From NCBI RefSeq assembly GCF_003402535.2, contig NZ_AP025172.1, positions 1,302,001 to 1,366,000 on the forward strand: a stretch of DNA of 64,000 nt. Direction: 5' to 3'. This document shows, one piece after another, positions 17,207-26,739 of the stretch. This DNA is from Cupriavidus sp. P-10 (GTDB lineage Bacteria; Pseudomonadota; Gammaproteobacteria; Burkholderiales; Burkholderiaceae). The notes below the pieces were generated by a model, which had not been told where the DNA came from, searched no databases, and worked only from the letters and a program-made list of their open reading frames with translations. Position 1 is the first letter of the stretch. The number at the start of each line of letters is the position of its first letter. The position numbers and the translations under genes are program-made.

Positions 17207-18805
17207 ATGCCCGACCCGATGACGGCCTACGCCGACATATACGAGCGCTTCCGCTGGTCCCTGCCAGCAAGCTTCAATTTCGGCCGCGACGTGGTGGACG
17301 CGCACGCACGGCTGCAGCCCGACAAACTCGCCTTGCTGTGGTGCGACCACACCGGCGCCGAGCGCCGCTACACCTTTGGCGACATGCGCACGCTGACGAA
17401 CCGCTGCGCCAACCTGCTGGCAGGCGCGGGCGTGCGCCGCGGCGACCGCGTGATCGTCATGCTGCCGCGCATTGCGCACTGGCAGATCGCGATGGTTGCT
17501 TGCCTCAAGCTGGGCGCGGTGCCGATCCCCTGCATCGAGATGCTGACGGCCAAGGACGTCGGCTACCGCATCGGCCATGCCGGCGCGACCGCCGTGATCG
17601 CGCATCGCGACAGCGTCGGCAAGTTCGATGGCATCCATGGCATCGGCACCCGCATCGCCGTGGGTGGCGCGCCCGACTGGCTCGACTTCGACGCGGCGCT
17701 GGCCGCCTGCAGCGACGAGTTCGCCTGCGCCGACCTGGCGCCGGACGAGCCGGCGATCCTCTACTACACCTCCGGCTCCACCGGCAACCCCAAAGGCGTG
17801 CTGCACGCCACGCGCGCTCTCTACAGCTGGCGCGTATCCGCCTGCCACTGGCAGGGCCTGCGCGCCGACGACCTAATGTGGTGCACTGCCGATACTGGCT
17901 GGAGCAAGGCCGGCACCAGCATCTTGTTCGGGCCGTGGTCCGCGGGTACCGCCGTGCTGTTCTACAACGGCCCGTTCGATCCGGCCGAGCGGCTGGCGCT
18001 GATCGCGCGCCACGGCGTCACCGTGTTCTGCGGCGCCGCGACGGAATTCCGCCACCTCGTCAACGCGCGCTTCGCCGATTACGACCTGAGACGGTTGCGC
18101 CTGGCCGTGTCCGCGGGCGAGGCGGTCAACCCGGAAGTGGTGCGCCGCTGGCGCGAGGCCACCGGCGTGGAACTGCGCGAAGGCTACGGCCAGACCGAAA
18201 CGTTGATGACAGTGGTGAATCCACCCGGGGTACCCACGCGTGCCGGCTCGATGGGACTGCCGCTGCCGGGCTCGGTGCTGGCGATCCTGGATGAGCAGGG
18301 GCGTCCGCTGCCACCCGGCGCCAGTGGCCAGCTCGCGCTGCGACTGCCGCATCCGCAAGTGATGCTTGGCTACTGGAACGATGCTGCGCTGACCGCCACG
18401 ACCCAAGCACAGCACAAAGGCACCGAATATTTCCTCACCGGCGACCTCGCGCATGCCGATACCGACGGCTACCTGTACTACGACGGCCGCAGCGACGACA
18501 TCATCAGCTCGGCCGGCTACCGCATCGGCCCGATGGAGGTGGAGAACGCGCTGATCGAGCATCCGGCGGTGCTGGAGTGCGCGGTGGTCGGCAGCCCGGA
18601 CGCGGAGCGCGGCGAGATCGTCAAGGCCTTCGTCACACTGCGGCCGGGCTTCACGCCGGACGATGCGCTGGCGCGCGCGCTGCAGGACCATGTCAAGCAG
18701 GTCACGGCACCCTACAAATATCCCCGCGCGATCGCCTTTGTCGACGCCCTGCCCAAGACCGCCAGCGGCAAGCTGATGCGGCGCCTGCTGCGTGAGCGCG
18801 AGTAG
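17207..18805 (+). CDS. AMP-dependent acyl-CoA synthetase
   Basis: A 532-residue ANL-superfamily ligase. The P-loop motif is YYTSGSTGNPKGV, then GYGQTE (A5), TGDLAHADTDGYLYYDGRSDD (A7/A8) and the C-terminal PKTASGKLMRR with the catalytic Lys (A10). The closest visible style is the medium-chain or aromatic acid ligase group, with a CTADTGWSKAG segment also seen in acetyl-CoA-synthetase-like enzymes. ATG at 17207 follows AGGAGACAAGAA; an upstream in-frame ATG at 17162 has no ribosome site. It should convert the imported acid to its CoA thioester for the dehydrogenase and SDR steps. Confidence 0.85.
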   Translation: MPDPMTAYADIYERFRWSLPASFNFGRDVVDAHARLQPDKLALLWCDHTGAERRYTFGDMRTLTNRCANLLAGAGVRRGDRVIVMLPRIAHWQIAMVACLKLGAVPIPCIEMLTAKDVGYRIGHAGATAVIAHRDSVGKFDGIHGIGTRIAVGGAPDWLDFDAALAACSDEFACADLAPDEPAILYYTSGSTGNPKGVLHATRALYSWRVSACHWQGLRADDLMWCTADTGWSKAGTSILFGPWSAGTAVLFYNGPFDPAERLALIARHGVTVFCGAATEFRHLVNARFADYDLRRLRLAVSAGEAVNPEVVRRWREATGVELREGYGQTETLMTVVNPPGVPTRAGSMGLPLPGSVLAILDEQGRPLPPGASGQLALRLPHPQVMLGYWNDAALTATTQAQHKGTEYFLTGDLAHADTDGYLYYDGRSDDIISSAGYRIGPMEVENALIEHPAVLECAVVGSPDAERGEIVKAFVTLRPGFTPDDALARALQDHVKQVTAPYKYPRAIAFVDALPKTASGKLMRRLLRERE

Positions 18806-18860
18806 GCTGCGCACGGTGGGCCAAGCCATCCCGCATGAAAAACCCCCGCTATACGGAGTC

Positions 18861-20030
18861 ATGATGCCAGTCGGAACCTATCGCTACCTGCCGCTTGAAC
18901 GCGTGCATTTTGGCCGTCCCGCCGCGCAAGTGCTGGCTGAGGAAGCCAGCCAGCGCGGCGCCACGCGCGTGTTCGTGGTCAGCAGCCGCACCCTGAACCG
19001 CACCACCAGCGCAGTGAGCGGCGCCATCGCTGGCGTCCGCGACAAGCTGGTCGGCCTGTTCGATGCCTGCGTCGAGCACGTGCCGCGCGACGCCGTGATG
19101 GCCTTGGCCAGCGCGATGCGCGAGGTGCGCCCCGACCTGGTCGTCACCATCGGCGGCGGTACCGCCATCGATACCGTCAAAGTCGCGCTGGCTTGCCTGG
19201 CGCAGGACGTGCGCACGGCCGCCGCCATGGATGCCATTCGCGTGCGGGTCGATGCCGCCGGGCGGCCGCAGGTGCCACAGATCCCTGCGCCGCCGTGCCG
19301 GCAGATCGCGGTGCCAACCACGCTGTCGGCGGCGGAGTTCAGCGACCTGGCCGGCTGCACCGACCCCGTCAGCGGCAGCAAGCATCATGTCACCGCGAAT
19401 GGCATCGGGCCAGCCAGCGTGATCCTGGATCCGGCAATCACGGTGCATACGCCATCGCAGCTCTGGCTGTCCACCGGCATCCGTGCGATCGACCATGCGG
19501 TGGAATCGGTCTGCTCGGTCGATGCGCAAGCCATGACGGACGCCACCTGCCTGCACGGACTGGCACTACTGGCTGCCGCCTTGCGCCGGCACCGGGAAGA
19601 TCCGGCGGACCATGCGGCACGCCTGGACTGCCAGCTTGGCGTCTGGCTCTGCGCCAGCGGCGTCAACCGCGTGCGCTACGGCGCCAGCCATGGCATCGGG
19701 CACGTGCTGGGTGGCGCCCTCGGCGTTCCGCACGGCATCACCTCGTGCGTGCTGCTGCCGGCGGTGATGCGCTACAACCTCGGGGTGACGGCACCCGCGC
19801 AACGCGCGGTGGCGCGCGCGCTGGGACATGAGGGAGCCGACGCGGCTGGCCTGGTGTCCGCGCTGATCCATGACCTGGGCTTGCCGACGCGGCTGCGGGA
19901 GCTCGACATCGGGCCAGCGCAGTTCGAAACCCTGGCACGGCTGGCGCTGGAGAACCAATGGGTTCGCGCCAACCCGCGCCGCATCGACCGCGCGCAGCAG
20001 GTGGTCGATATTTTGCAGTCGGCGTGGTGA
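18861..20030 (+). CDS. Iron-containing alcohol dehydrogenase, maleylacetate-reductase-like
   Basis: A 389-residue group III alcohol dehydrogenase. It has GGGTAIDTVKV (nucleotide loop), AVPTTLSAAEFSD, and metal-binding positions in TGIRAIDHAVES, GASHGIGHVLGG and GVPHGITSCVLLP. The PTTLSA and HGIGHVLGG blocks resemble maleylacetate reductases, but assignment to that reaction needs comparison. ATG at 18861 follows ACGGAG. It is the last gene of the operon; ISL3 debris begins 39 bases downstream. It may reduce or oxidise a small semialdehyde or oxo acid formed in the pathway. Confidence 0.8.
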   Translation: MMPVGTYRYLPLERVHFGRPAAQVLAEEASQRGATRVFVVSSRTLNRTTSAVSGAIAGVRDKLVGLFDACVEHVPRDAVMALASAMREVRPDLVVTIGGGTAIDTVKVALACLAQDVRTAAAMDAIRVRVDAAGRPQVPQIPAPPCRQIAVPTTLSAAEFSDLAGCTDPVSGSKHHVTANGIGPASVILDPAITVHTPSQLWLSTGIRAIDHAVESVCSVDAQAMTDATCLHGLALLAAALRRHREDPADHAARLDCQLGVWLCASGVNRVRYGASHGIGHVLGGALGVPHGITSCVLLPAVMRYNLGVTAPAQRAVARALGHEGADAAGLVSALIHDLGLPTRLRELDIGPAQFETLARLALENQWVRANPRRIDRAQQVVDILQSAW

Positions 20031-20068
20031 GGCGACAATGTCCCCACGCGTGAACTTTCGTAATCGCT

Positions 20069-20770
20069 GGTCTTCCGCACTTTGTGTGACGAAGGTGCGC
20101 TGGCGCGGAGGTGTTGACGAACGTAGGCGATTCCATGCGTGCGCACCCATCGACCGAGATTGTCGCCATGGGCCGGTGGGTTGCCTACTGCGAGACGGTC
20201 GAAAGCGCCGCTAGCAGCCAAGCAAGTCGCAAGCATTTTTTGTCCGACCATAGCGGGAATCGGAAGCCGCGCAGCAAGTGAAGGTCGGTGGCATAACCTT
20301 GTGCCGCAACCCACTCACGCTTATCGCAGCGCCTGAGCGATCAGCCACGCGGCTGGCGCTGTACGAGCGGGCGATGGTGCTACACAGGGGCGGCACGATG
20401 AAAGGTATCGCTTGTTCAGGCATCCGTGCGAACGATGCGTGACCGTCGGCCCGGCGCGTGACCTGATACCTTATTGGTTGGAGGACGCTGCCAAGATCCA
20501 GCGTCGTTGTAAAGTTACTTCCGCCTGTCCCAGCAAATGCATGTATACAAGGGTGTAGGCGGCCATGCTCAGGACAAAATCTGGTCGACTCGCTTCAGTC
20601 CACGCACCATCACCTGACGCATGCGTCCGACCGTCTTGACCCAGCCAAAACCTTGTTCGATCAGCTTGCTGTCGGGCGGCGCAAGCGCAAACCACGACCG
20701 CGGGTCGTCGGCATCGATGACTGGGCGATCGCGCGCGAGCTTTCAATCGACCAACGAACCGTGCGCAGGT
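20069..20770 (+). mobile_element. Decayed ISL3 element with internal deletions
   Basis: The left terminal repeat (20069-20090) is identical to the one at 2101-2122. After it, scattered pieces of the same transposase appear out of order or frame: an MRAHPSTEIVA-like piece on the complementary strand around 20130-20160, LALYERAMVLHRGGTMKGIA at about 20350-20410, and KRKPRPRVVGIDDWAIAR joined directly to ELSIDQRTVRR at 20670-20770. The joins show internal deletions. No full reading frame remains. Confidence 0.7.
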
Positions 20771-20799
20771 TCGCCACTGGGGGGATTCCCCGAACATGC

Positions 20800-21290
20800 C
20801 GCCACGCCATCGCCGCCTGGCACGTGCGCCAGGCGATGGAGATCCTGAACGCGATGTTCGCGTGGTCGACCGAGGCGGGCTACCCGCGTTAATCCGCTCG
20901 CCCTCGCCCGCCGCCGGCGCGCCTCCACCCAGGCGCGCATTGCCCGCTATCTGAGCCATGACCTGTGGGAGACGGTCAAGGACACCGTCGCAGCAATGCC
21001 GACCGAGACGGGCCGGGAAAGGCTGCACGCGGCCCGCTGCCGCTGGGTGCTGACGGTGCTCTATCTGGGCGGCTTGCGCGCGTCAGCACTGACGGGCACC
21101 ACCATGGGCGCGTTCTTCTGCCGGCACGAGGCCCAGGGGCATCGAGCGCTGGTGGCTGGCACCGATGAACTGATCGAGCCGAGCTTGCGCGCTACCGCTG
21201 CGCGCTTCGCACGGAATTGCGCTACCAAGAAGCTGGCCCGATTAGCGGGCTTTGCGGGCTTCCAAAGCCCTCGTCGCACCCCGACCGTAC
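20800..21290 (+). pseudogene. Tyrosine recombinase/integrase remnant
   Basis: The frame near 20813 reads AAWHVRQAMEILNAMFAWST and ends at a stop after GYPR. A shifted frame continues with NPLALARRRRAS, ARYLSHDLWETVKDTVAAMP, and RWVLTVLYLGGLRASALTGT. This matches the core-binding domain and the start of the catalytic domain (with the LGLR-type first Arg in YLGGLRAS) of site-specific integrases. The later HxxR and Tyr motifs are not recognisable after about 21170. One base is lost or gained near 20885. It is a relic of an integrated element and borders the LysR gene at 21300. Confidence 0.7.
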
Positions 21291-21299
21291 CAAGGATCT

Positions 21300-22241
21300 C
21301 TACCCTCGTCCCGAGGCCAGATTTAGCAGCTCCATTTCCGGATACATCCGGTCGATCTCCTCCAGATCCCTGAAGGTTTCCTCGAGAATCCAGTCACGCA
21401 GCTTCGCCACTGTCGGCCGCGGCGTGCCAGTGGGCTGCTGGACCAGATAGCAGCGCCGCTCTGTGACATGCGTTTGCCTGATTGCAGGCACTAGTGTGCC
21501 CAGCCGCAGCCAGTGCGAGACGACATTGAGCCAGCCCGGTGCGATGCCCTGGCCCAGCATCGCAGTCTGGATGACGATCGAATAGTCCGAGAAGTTCAGG
21601 CTGTACAGATCGAGCTCCCGCTGGCGCAGGCCTGGAAACAGATTCGGCCAGTCTCGGAAGCTGTCGGTCAGGTTGATGATGATGTCGCTGCCGTGCACCG
21701 GCTTGTCGCGGTAGCCCGGCGTGCAGACCGGCAGGATGATCTCCGGCATCAGCAGCGCACCCGCGTCGGGCCTCTCGTTGCCGGTAAAAAAGCGGATACC
21801 CAGGTCCACATCGTGCATCGAACCGCCCACCTTGCCGGAAATCAGCTGGAAGCGCAGGTCGACATTGGGAAAGTCCCGCCGCAGCTTCTCCATGCGCGGC
21901 ATCATCCAGTGCGTCGTGAACGCGGTCGACACCGACAGGGTGATTGTCTCCATGCCGGTCGCCCGCGCCTCGATCTCGCTGATTGACGCCTCGATGGTAT
22001 TGAACCCGGCGGTAATGGCTTGATGCAGCAGGCGGCCGTCATCGGTCAGCTCGACGCCGCCGCGCACCCGGTTGAACAAGCGCACGCCCATGCGCTCTTC
22101 CATGCGGGCCAGCATGCGGCTCACCGCGGGCTGGCTGACATACAGCTCCGCAGCCGCCTTGGTGAGGCTCCCGCAGCGCCCGGCGGCCTCGAAGACGAAT
22201 AGTGCATTGGCGCTAGGCAGCTTGCGACGGAAATTGGCCAT
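21300..22241 (-). CDS. LysR-family regulator (GcvA-like)
   Basis: A 313-residue LTTR with HTH from LPSANALFVFEAAGRCGSLT to VSQPAVSRMLARMEE, and the effector domain FRDWPNLFPGLRQRELDLYS. The opening RRKLPSANALFVFEAA is the GcvA-type style. It is divergent from the ABC binding-protein gene at 22442 with a 200-base gap, so it probably controls the first part of the amine/omega-amino-acid locus. Its 3' end sits directly against the integrase debris. Confidence 0.8.
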   Translation of the reverse strand: MANFRRKLPSANALFVFEAAGRCGSLTKAAAELYVSQPAVSRMLARMEERMGVRLFNRVRGGVELTDDGRLLHQAITAGFNTIEASISEIEARATGMETITLSVSTAFTTHWMMPRMEKLRRDFPNVDLRFQLISGKVGGSMHDVDLGIRFFTGNERPDAGALLMPEIILPVCTPGYRDKPVHGSDIIINLTDSFRDWPNLFPGLRQRELDLYSLNFSDYSIVIQTAMLGQGIAPGWLNVVSHWLRLGTLVPAIRQTHVTERRCYLVQQPTGTPRPTVAKLRDWILEETFRDLEEIDRMYPEMELLNLASGRG

Positions 22242-22441
22242 AACCTCAGATTATGCCTGACCCAACAATTGGGAAGTTGCCCGCGTGTCCCCCGTGTTCC
22301 TAAACTTTGGGCGTGTTACAGGGATTTTTGCACTAAGCGAGCTGTCTGGACGTCACCCAAGCCGGTTTCGTCCTGCGCCCGATCCTATTACATAGACGCA
22401 GTCTTGTCATACGCGACGACGCCACCAGGGAACCTTCTGCC

Positions 22442-24061
22442 ATGAACGACCGCACCCAGCTTGACAACCTCATCGGCCCAGCAGAGAGCACGCGCATCAT
22501 GGACGGACTGCGGCGGGGCTTTACCCGCCGTGACGTGCTCGCCATGTTTGCGGCCGGGGGCATGCAGCTAGCGCTGGCCGGAGGCCTGGCCGGCATGGCG
22601 GTTTCGGCGCATGCACAGACGCCGCGCCGCGGCGGCCGGATCCGGGTGGCCGGCGACAATGCTGGCGCGGGCGATACGCTGGACCCGGCCAAGCAGTCGA
22701 ACAAGGTCGACTATTGTCGGTGCAACATGCTGTACAACGGCCTGACGTCGCTTGACGCAACGCTCGCGCCCCAGCCGGCGCTGGCCGAGTCGTTCACGTC
22801 CAGGGATGCGAAGACCTGGGTCTTCACGCTGCGCAAGGGCGTCACCTTTCACGACGGCAAACCCCTGACGCCAGCCGACGTGGCATTCTCCCTGATGCGC
22901 CACAAGGACCCTGCCACCGCTTCCAAGGCCAAGGTGCTGGCCGACCAGATCGACAGCGTTTCGGCCTCCGGCCCGAACGAGGTAACCGTGGTGCTGTCCG
23001 CGCCGAACGCCGACCTGCCGGTCATTCTGGGAACATTCCACTTCCATATCGTCAAGAGCGGCACCACCGACTTCAACGCGGGAATCGGCACCGGCCCCTT
23101 CAAGCTCAAGGAGTTCAAGCCGGGCGTGCGCTCGGTGGTGACGCGCAATGAGAACTACTGGAAGTCCGGCAAGCCGTATCTGGACGAGATCGAGTTCGTC
23201 GGCATCGGCGACGAGGGTGCGCGCGTCAACGCGCTGCTATCCGGCGACCTCGACCTGGTCACGACCGTCAATCCGCGTTCCGTTGCCCGCATCAAGGGTT
23301 CGCCAGGCCATACCGTGTTCGTCACGCAATCGGGCCAGTACACCGACCTGATCATGCGCAAGGACACGGGTCCGGGAACCAACCCGGACTTCGTGATGGG
23401 CATGAAGCTGCTGCAGGATCGCGAGCTGATGAAAAAATCCATCGCGCTCGGCTATGCACTGACCGGCAACGACCAGCCGATCGATCCGACCAACCGCTTC
23501 TATTCTCCGGGGTTGCCGCAACGCCAGTACGACCCCGAGAAGGCGAAGTTCCACCTGAAGAAGGCCAATCTGGGCAGCACCCCGATCCCCGTGGTGGCCT
23601 CGCCGGCGGCCATGTATTCGGTGGATATCGCACAGGTACTGCAGCAGTCCGCACGGCAGGCCGGTCTCAATCTCGATATCAAGCGCATGCCGGCCGATGG
23701 CTTCTGGTCGAATCATTGGCTGCAAAGCCCGGTGGGTTTCGGCTCCATCGTGCCGCGTCCAAACGCGGACACCATCCTCACGCAGTTCTTCAAGTCGGAC
23801 GCGACCTGGAACGAATCGCGCTGGAAGGATCCAAAGTTCGACCAGTTGCTATCCGCGGCGCGCGCCGAAACAGATATGGCAAAGCGCAAGCAGATGTACG
23901 CCGACATGCAGGTGATGATCCACGAGGGTTCGGGTATCGGCATTCCGCTGTTCGTCGCCACCATCGACGGCCATAGCAAGAAGCTCAAGGGGCTCTCGTC
24001 GATTCCGCTGGGCGGCATGATGGGCTACTCGTTCGCGGAGAACGTCTGGCTCGAAGGCTGA
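22442..24061 (+). CDS. Dipeptide-type ABC transporter substrate-binding protein (copy 1)
   Basis: A 539-residue SBP_bac_5 family protein. A twin-arginine-type leader (TRRDVLAMF, hydrophobic core, AHAQ) precedes the mature start RRGGRIRVAGDNA. DTLDPAKQSNKVDY and GIGTGPFKLKEFKPG are family marks. It is the same length as the protein at 31220 and nearly identical over long stretches, so the two arose by duplication. No permease or ATPase genes sit beside it; the full transporter is next to copy 2, so the two proteins may share it with different ligand preferences. A HAD and a cupin gene follow. Confidence 0.85.
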   Translation: MNDRTQLDNLIGPAESTRIMDGLRRGFTRRDVLAMFAAGGMQLALAGGLAGMAVSAHAQTPRRGGRIRVAGDNAGAGDTLDPAKQSNKVDYCRCNMLYNGLTSLDATLAPQPALAESFTSRDAKTWVFTLRKGVTFHDGKPLTPADVAFSLMRHKDPATASKAKVLADQIDSVSASGPNEVTVVLSAPNADLPVILGTFHFHIVKSGTTDFNAGIGTGPFKLKEFKPGVRSVVTRNENYWKSGKPYLDEIEFVGIGDEGARVNALLSGDLDLVTTVNPRSVARIKGSPGHTVFVTQSGQYTDLIMRKDTGPGTNPDFVMGMKLLQDRELMKKSIALGYALTGNDQPIDPTNRFYSPGLPQRQYDPEKAKFHLKKANLGSTPIPVVASPAAMYSVDIAQVLQQSARQAGLNLDIKRMPADGFWSNHWLQSPVGFGSIVPRPNADTILTQFFKSDATWNESRWKDPKFDQLLSAARAETDMAKRKQMYADMQVMIHEGSGIGIPLFVATIDGHSKKLKGLSSIPLGGMMGYSFAENVWLEG

Positions 24062-24169
24062 GCCCGCCCGCTGGAAGATCCAGTTTTTCTTTCCACCACG
24101 GCCGCACGCCGTTGCGGCCGGGGACTCCTTTCGCTTTTTTTCGCTTCATTTTTCCGAGAGAGGCATCTG

Positions 24170-24871
24170 ATGGCACTGCAAGACTTCAAGGTACTGACGT
24201 TCGATGTGGTCGGTACGCTGATCGACTTTGAAGGTGGCATGCTCGACTACTTCCGTCGCGTCGTGCCGGACAGCAAGATCACGGACGAGGAATTCCTCGC
24301 CGCCTACCGCCGGGCGCGGGCCGAAGACAAGACAATGTGGTACCCCGATGACCTGGAGCGTTGCTGGCACCTGATGGCGAAAAGCCTGGACTTGCCCGAT
24401 TCCGACGCCCTCGCACAAGGGCTGCGCGACTCGGTGGTGCACTGGAAGGCATTCCCCGATTCCGTGGATGCGCTGAAGCGCCTGCGCAAACATTTCAAGC
24501 TCGTCGCGATGACCAACTCGCAGCGCTGGGCGCTGTCGCACTTCGAGAAGACGCTGGACTTTCCGTTCGACGACAGCAACACCGCCGACGATGCACTGAC
24601 CGAAAAGCCTGATCCGCAGTACTTCGCCTATGCCCGCGGCCGCTATGACGCCAAATGGGGCTTCAAGCAGGAAGACAACCTGCACGTGGCGCAGAGCCAG
24701 TACCACGACATCGGCGTGGCAGACGCGCTCGGCCTGAAGACGTGCTGGATCGAGCGCCGCCACGCGCAGCCCGGCTTCGGCGGCACCATGGAAGTACCCG
24801 AGCTGACCGAGCCGAGCTATCACTTCCATTCGCTGACGCAGCTCGCCGACGCTGTCGAGGCCAACCAGTAA
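24170..24871 (+). CDS. HAD-superfamily hydrolase, haloacid-dehalogenase type II-like (copy 1)
   Basis: A 233-residue HAD protein. Motif I is FDVVGTL with nucleophile Asp12. The second acidic residue usual in phosphatases (DxD) is replaced by Val14, as in dehalogenase-type members (DxxGT). Motif II is VAMTNSQ, motif III the Lys in EKPDPQYF, motif IV the Asp in SQYHDIG. The C-terminal part (TCWIERRHAQPG) is shared with the paralogue at 25970. Strict phosphatase activity is unlikely; C-halogen or another Asp-ester hydrolysis is possible. It lies between the binding protein and a cupin gene, with a 32-base palindrome directly after it. Confidence 0.75.
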   Translation: MALQDFKVLTFDVVGTLIDFEGGMLDYFRRVVPDSKITDEEFLAAYRRARAEDKTMWYPDDLERCWHLMAKSLDLPDSDALAQGLRDSVVHWKAFPDSVDALKRLRKHFKLVAMTNSQRWALSHFEKTLDFPFDDSNTADDALTEKPDPQYFAYARGRYDAKWGFKQEDNLHVAQSQYHDIGVADALGLKTCWIERRHAQPGFGGTMEVPELTEPSYHFHSLTQLADAVEANQ

Positions 24872-24888
24872 GTCCCTCCCTACCCCCT

Positions 24889-24920
24889 GGGCGCACACCG
24901 CGATATCGCGGTGTGCGCCC
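24889..24920. terminator. Perfect 32-base palindrome after the HAD gene
   Basis: GGGCGCACACCGCGAT at 24889-24904 is followed with no spacer by its exact reverse complement at 24905-24920. As RNA it would form a very stable hairpin. Only a weak T-tract (TTCGTCCTTG) follows, so it may slow or end transcription, protect the upstream message, or be a protein-binding site. It separates the HAD stop (24871) from the cupin start (24941). Confidence 0.55.
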
Positions 24921-24940
24921 TTCGTCCTTGCGTATTGAAA

Positions 24941-25291
24941 ATGCCCATCACGATCATCCCGAATGCCGCGCAATGCAACAAGCTGACCGACGATGGCCCG
25001 GTCGGTCGCCCGCTAAGCCAGCCGCCCTGCCGCACCAGCAGCCTGCGAGTCGCGCTCGAAGGCGCGGGCGAGAACCGCACCGGCCTGTGGGAATGCACTG
25101 CCGGATCCTACGAGCGGCAGGTGCCGGAAGCCGAGGTCATGCATATCCTGGCAGGCGCCTGCATATTCACGCCGACCGGCGGCGAGCCGATGCGCATCAA
25201 GGCAGGCGACACGCTGTTCTTCCCCGCCAACACGACCGGCACCTGGGAGATCCAGGAGCCAATGCGCAAGGTCTTCGTGATCCTGAAGTAA
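24941..25291 (+). CDS. Small cupin protein, EutQ/ureidoglycine-type (copy 1)
   Basis: A 116-residue single-cupin protein. Conserved features are LWECTAGSYERQ, EVMHILAGACIFTP (first cupin motif) and GDTLFFPANTTGTWEI (second motif). Metal-type His are sparse, as in the cupin_3 (DUF861/EutQ-like) group. Family members bind a small amine, hydroxy-acid or ureido compound, and functions vary. It shares a consistent layout with the paralogue at 26740, and both follow a HAD gene, so the two proteins probably work on linked steps or on the same molecule. Confidence 0.75.
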   Translation: MPITIIPNAAQCNKLTDDGPVGRPLSQPPCRTSSLRVALEGAGENRTGLWECTAGSYERQVPEAEVMHILAGACIFTPTGGEPMRIKAGDTLFFPANTTGTWEIQEPMRKVFVILK

Positions 25292-25433
25292 GGGCCGCGC
25301 GAAACGCGGGCGGACGCTCATCCAATGCTGCGATCGATGCGACGTCTCAATCTGTCGCCTTCGGGACTGCGTCCTTACGCGCTGATCCCCCTTCGGGACG
25401 ATCTGAATGAGCCCTTGAGGGGCACAGTTTGAG

Positions 25434-25955
25434 GTGCCTCATAATTCACAACACGATCTGCTTTTGCCCATGCCCATTTTGCAATTCAATGCGGAAAGGC
25501 GCAGCAACATCAGCGAGAAGCGCGGCGCGGTTACTCGTATGCTGGTGGTCATGAAAGCCACAGCATGCGCCCCACAAACCGCTGTCGAAATCCTGCCCAC
25601 TCACGCAAGCTATCCGCGTGTGGCAGCAGCGCTGACGTACATTCACCAGCATCTGGACGAGCGCCTGAAGCTGGAGCAGCTGGCAAAGCTTTGCCGGCTC
25701 AGCGTCAGCCGCTTCGTCACGCTGTTTCGCCAGGCGCTCGGGATGCCGCCGCATCGATACATCAGCGGCGCCCGGCTGGAACGCGCGCGCACCATGCTCA
25801 AACGGGGTTGCTCCCCTGCCGACACGGCACAGGCGTGCGGCTTCTACGATCAAAGCCATCTTGCACTCTGCCTGAAGAATGCCTGCGGGCTGACCCCGCG
25901 GCAATTGCAGAGCCCGAGTGGCGCTTCGCTTCCTGCCTCAGCCCCCATTCATTGA
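25434..25955 (+). CDS. AraC-type HTH regulator without a sensing domain
   Basis: Up to 173 residues. The C-terminal 100 are two AraC helix-turn-helix units (LKLEQLAKLCRLSVSRFVTL and SPADTAQACGFYDQSHLALC). The N-terminal 60 residues carry no recognisable ligand domain. In-frame ATGs at 25470, 25539 and 25551 are alternative starts. It sits between the two HAD-cupin pairs and ends 14 bases before the second HAD gene, so it probably regulates this module. The sensing mechanism is not visible. Confidence 0.7.
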   Translation: MPHNSQHDLLLPMPILQFNAERRSNISEKRGAVTRMLVVMKATACAPQTAVEILPTHASYPRVAAALTYIHQHLDERLKLEQLAKLCRLSVSRFVTLFRQALGMPPHRYISGARLERARTMLKRGCSPADTAQACGFYDQSHLALCLKNACGLTPRQLQSPSGASLPASAPIH

Positions 25956-25969
25956 CGAGCGAGTTCACC

Positions 25970-26668
25970 ATGAGTCTGAAAGATTTCAAAGTCCTGACCT
26001 TCGACGTTGTCGGCACCCTGATCGACTTCGAGCGCGGCATGCTCAACTACCTGCGTAGCGTCGCGCCGGATTCCAAGCTCGGCGACGAGGACTTCCTGGC
26101 TGCCTACAGGCAAGCCCGCAAGAGTCCCGACACGACCTGGTACCCGGACGACCTGGAGCGCTGCTGGAAGGTCATCGCCCCCGGCCTGGGCCTGCCCGCG
26201 ACCGATGAGATCGCAAAGGGCTTCCGCGACTCCGTCGCTCACTGGCCCGCGTTCCCCGATTCGGTCGAAGCGTTGAAACGCCTGCGCAAGCATTTCAAGC
26301 TGGTCACGATGACCAACGCGCAAACCTGGGCACTGCGCCACTTCGCTGAAACGCTGGGCAATCCGTTCGACATGGAATTGAGCTGCGATGATGCCATGTG
26401 CGAGAAGCCTGACGCCCGCTACTTTGCCTATGCGCGGGGCCGCTACGAGGGCGCCTGGGGCTACAAGCAGGCGGATAACCTGCACGTCGCCCAGAGCCAA
26501 TATCACGACATCGGCATCTCGAAAGAACTCGGCATCACGACCTGCTGGATCGAGCGCCGGCATGCGCAAAAGGGATCCGGTGGCACGATCGAATCCGCAC
26601 ACACCACGCCGGACTACCACTTCCACTTTCTGGCCGAACTGGCTGACGCGGTCGAAGCCGGCAAGTAA
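25970..26668 (+). CDS. HAD-superfamily hydrolase, haloacid-dehalogenase type II-like (copy 2)
   Basis: A 232-residue paralogue of the protein at 24170: FDVVGTL (Asp12, with Val in place of the second Asp), VTMTNAQ, Lys in EKPDARYF, Asp in SQYHDIG, and the same ITTCWIERRHAQKG tail. Most differences are surface-type substitutions, consistent with duplication and drift rather than recent copying. It is followed after 71 bases by a cupin gene, repeating the HAD-cupin order of copy 1. Confidence 0.75.
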   Translation: MSLKDFKVLTFDVVGTLIDFERGMLNYLRSVAPDSKLGDEDFLAAYRQARKSPDTTWYPDDLERCWKVIAPGLGLPATDEIAKGFRDSVAHWPAFPDSVEALKRLRKHFKLVTMTNAQTWALRHFAETLGNPFDMELSCDDAMCEKPDARYFAYARGRYEGAWGYKQADNLHVAQSQYHDIGISKELGITTCWIERRHAQKGSGGTIESAHTTPDYHFHFLAELADAVEAGK

Positions 26669-26739
26669 GCCGACTCTGTGATGTTGCACGCCCAGCCAGC
26701 CAGGTTTGGGCGCCTTCCTCTGCACTTTCAAGCTTCCCT

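Noticed and set aside
24170..24871. Phosphoglycolate-phosphatase-type HAD enzyme
   Set aside because: Motif I is DVVGT with no second Asp, which argues against a standard HAD phosphatase.
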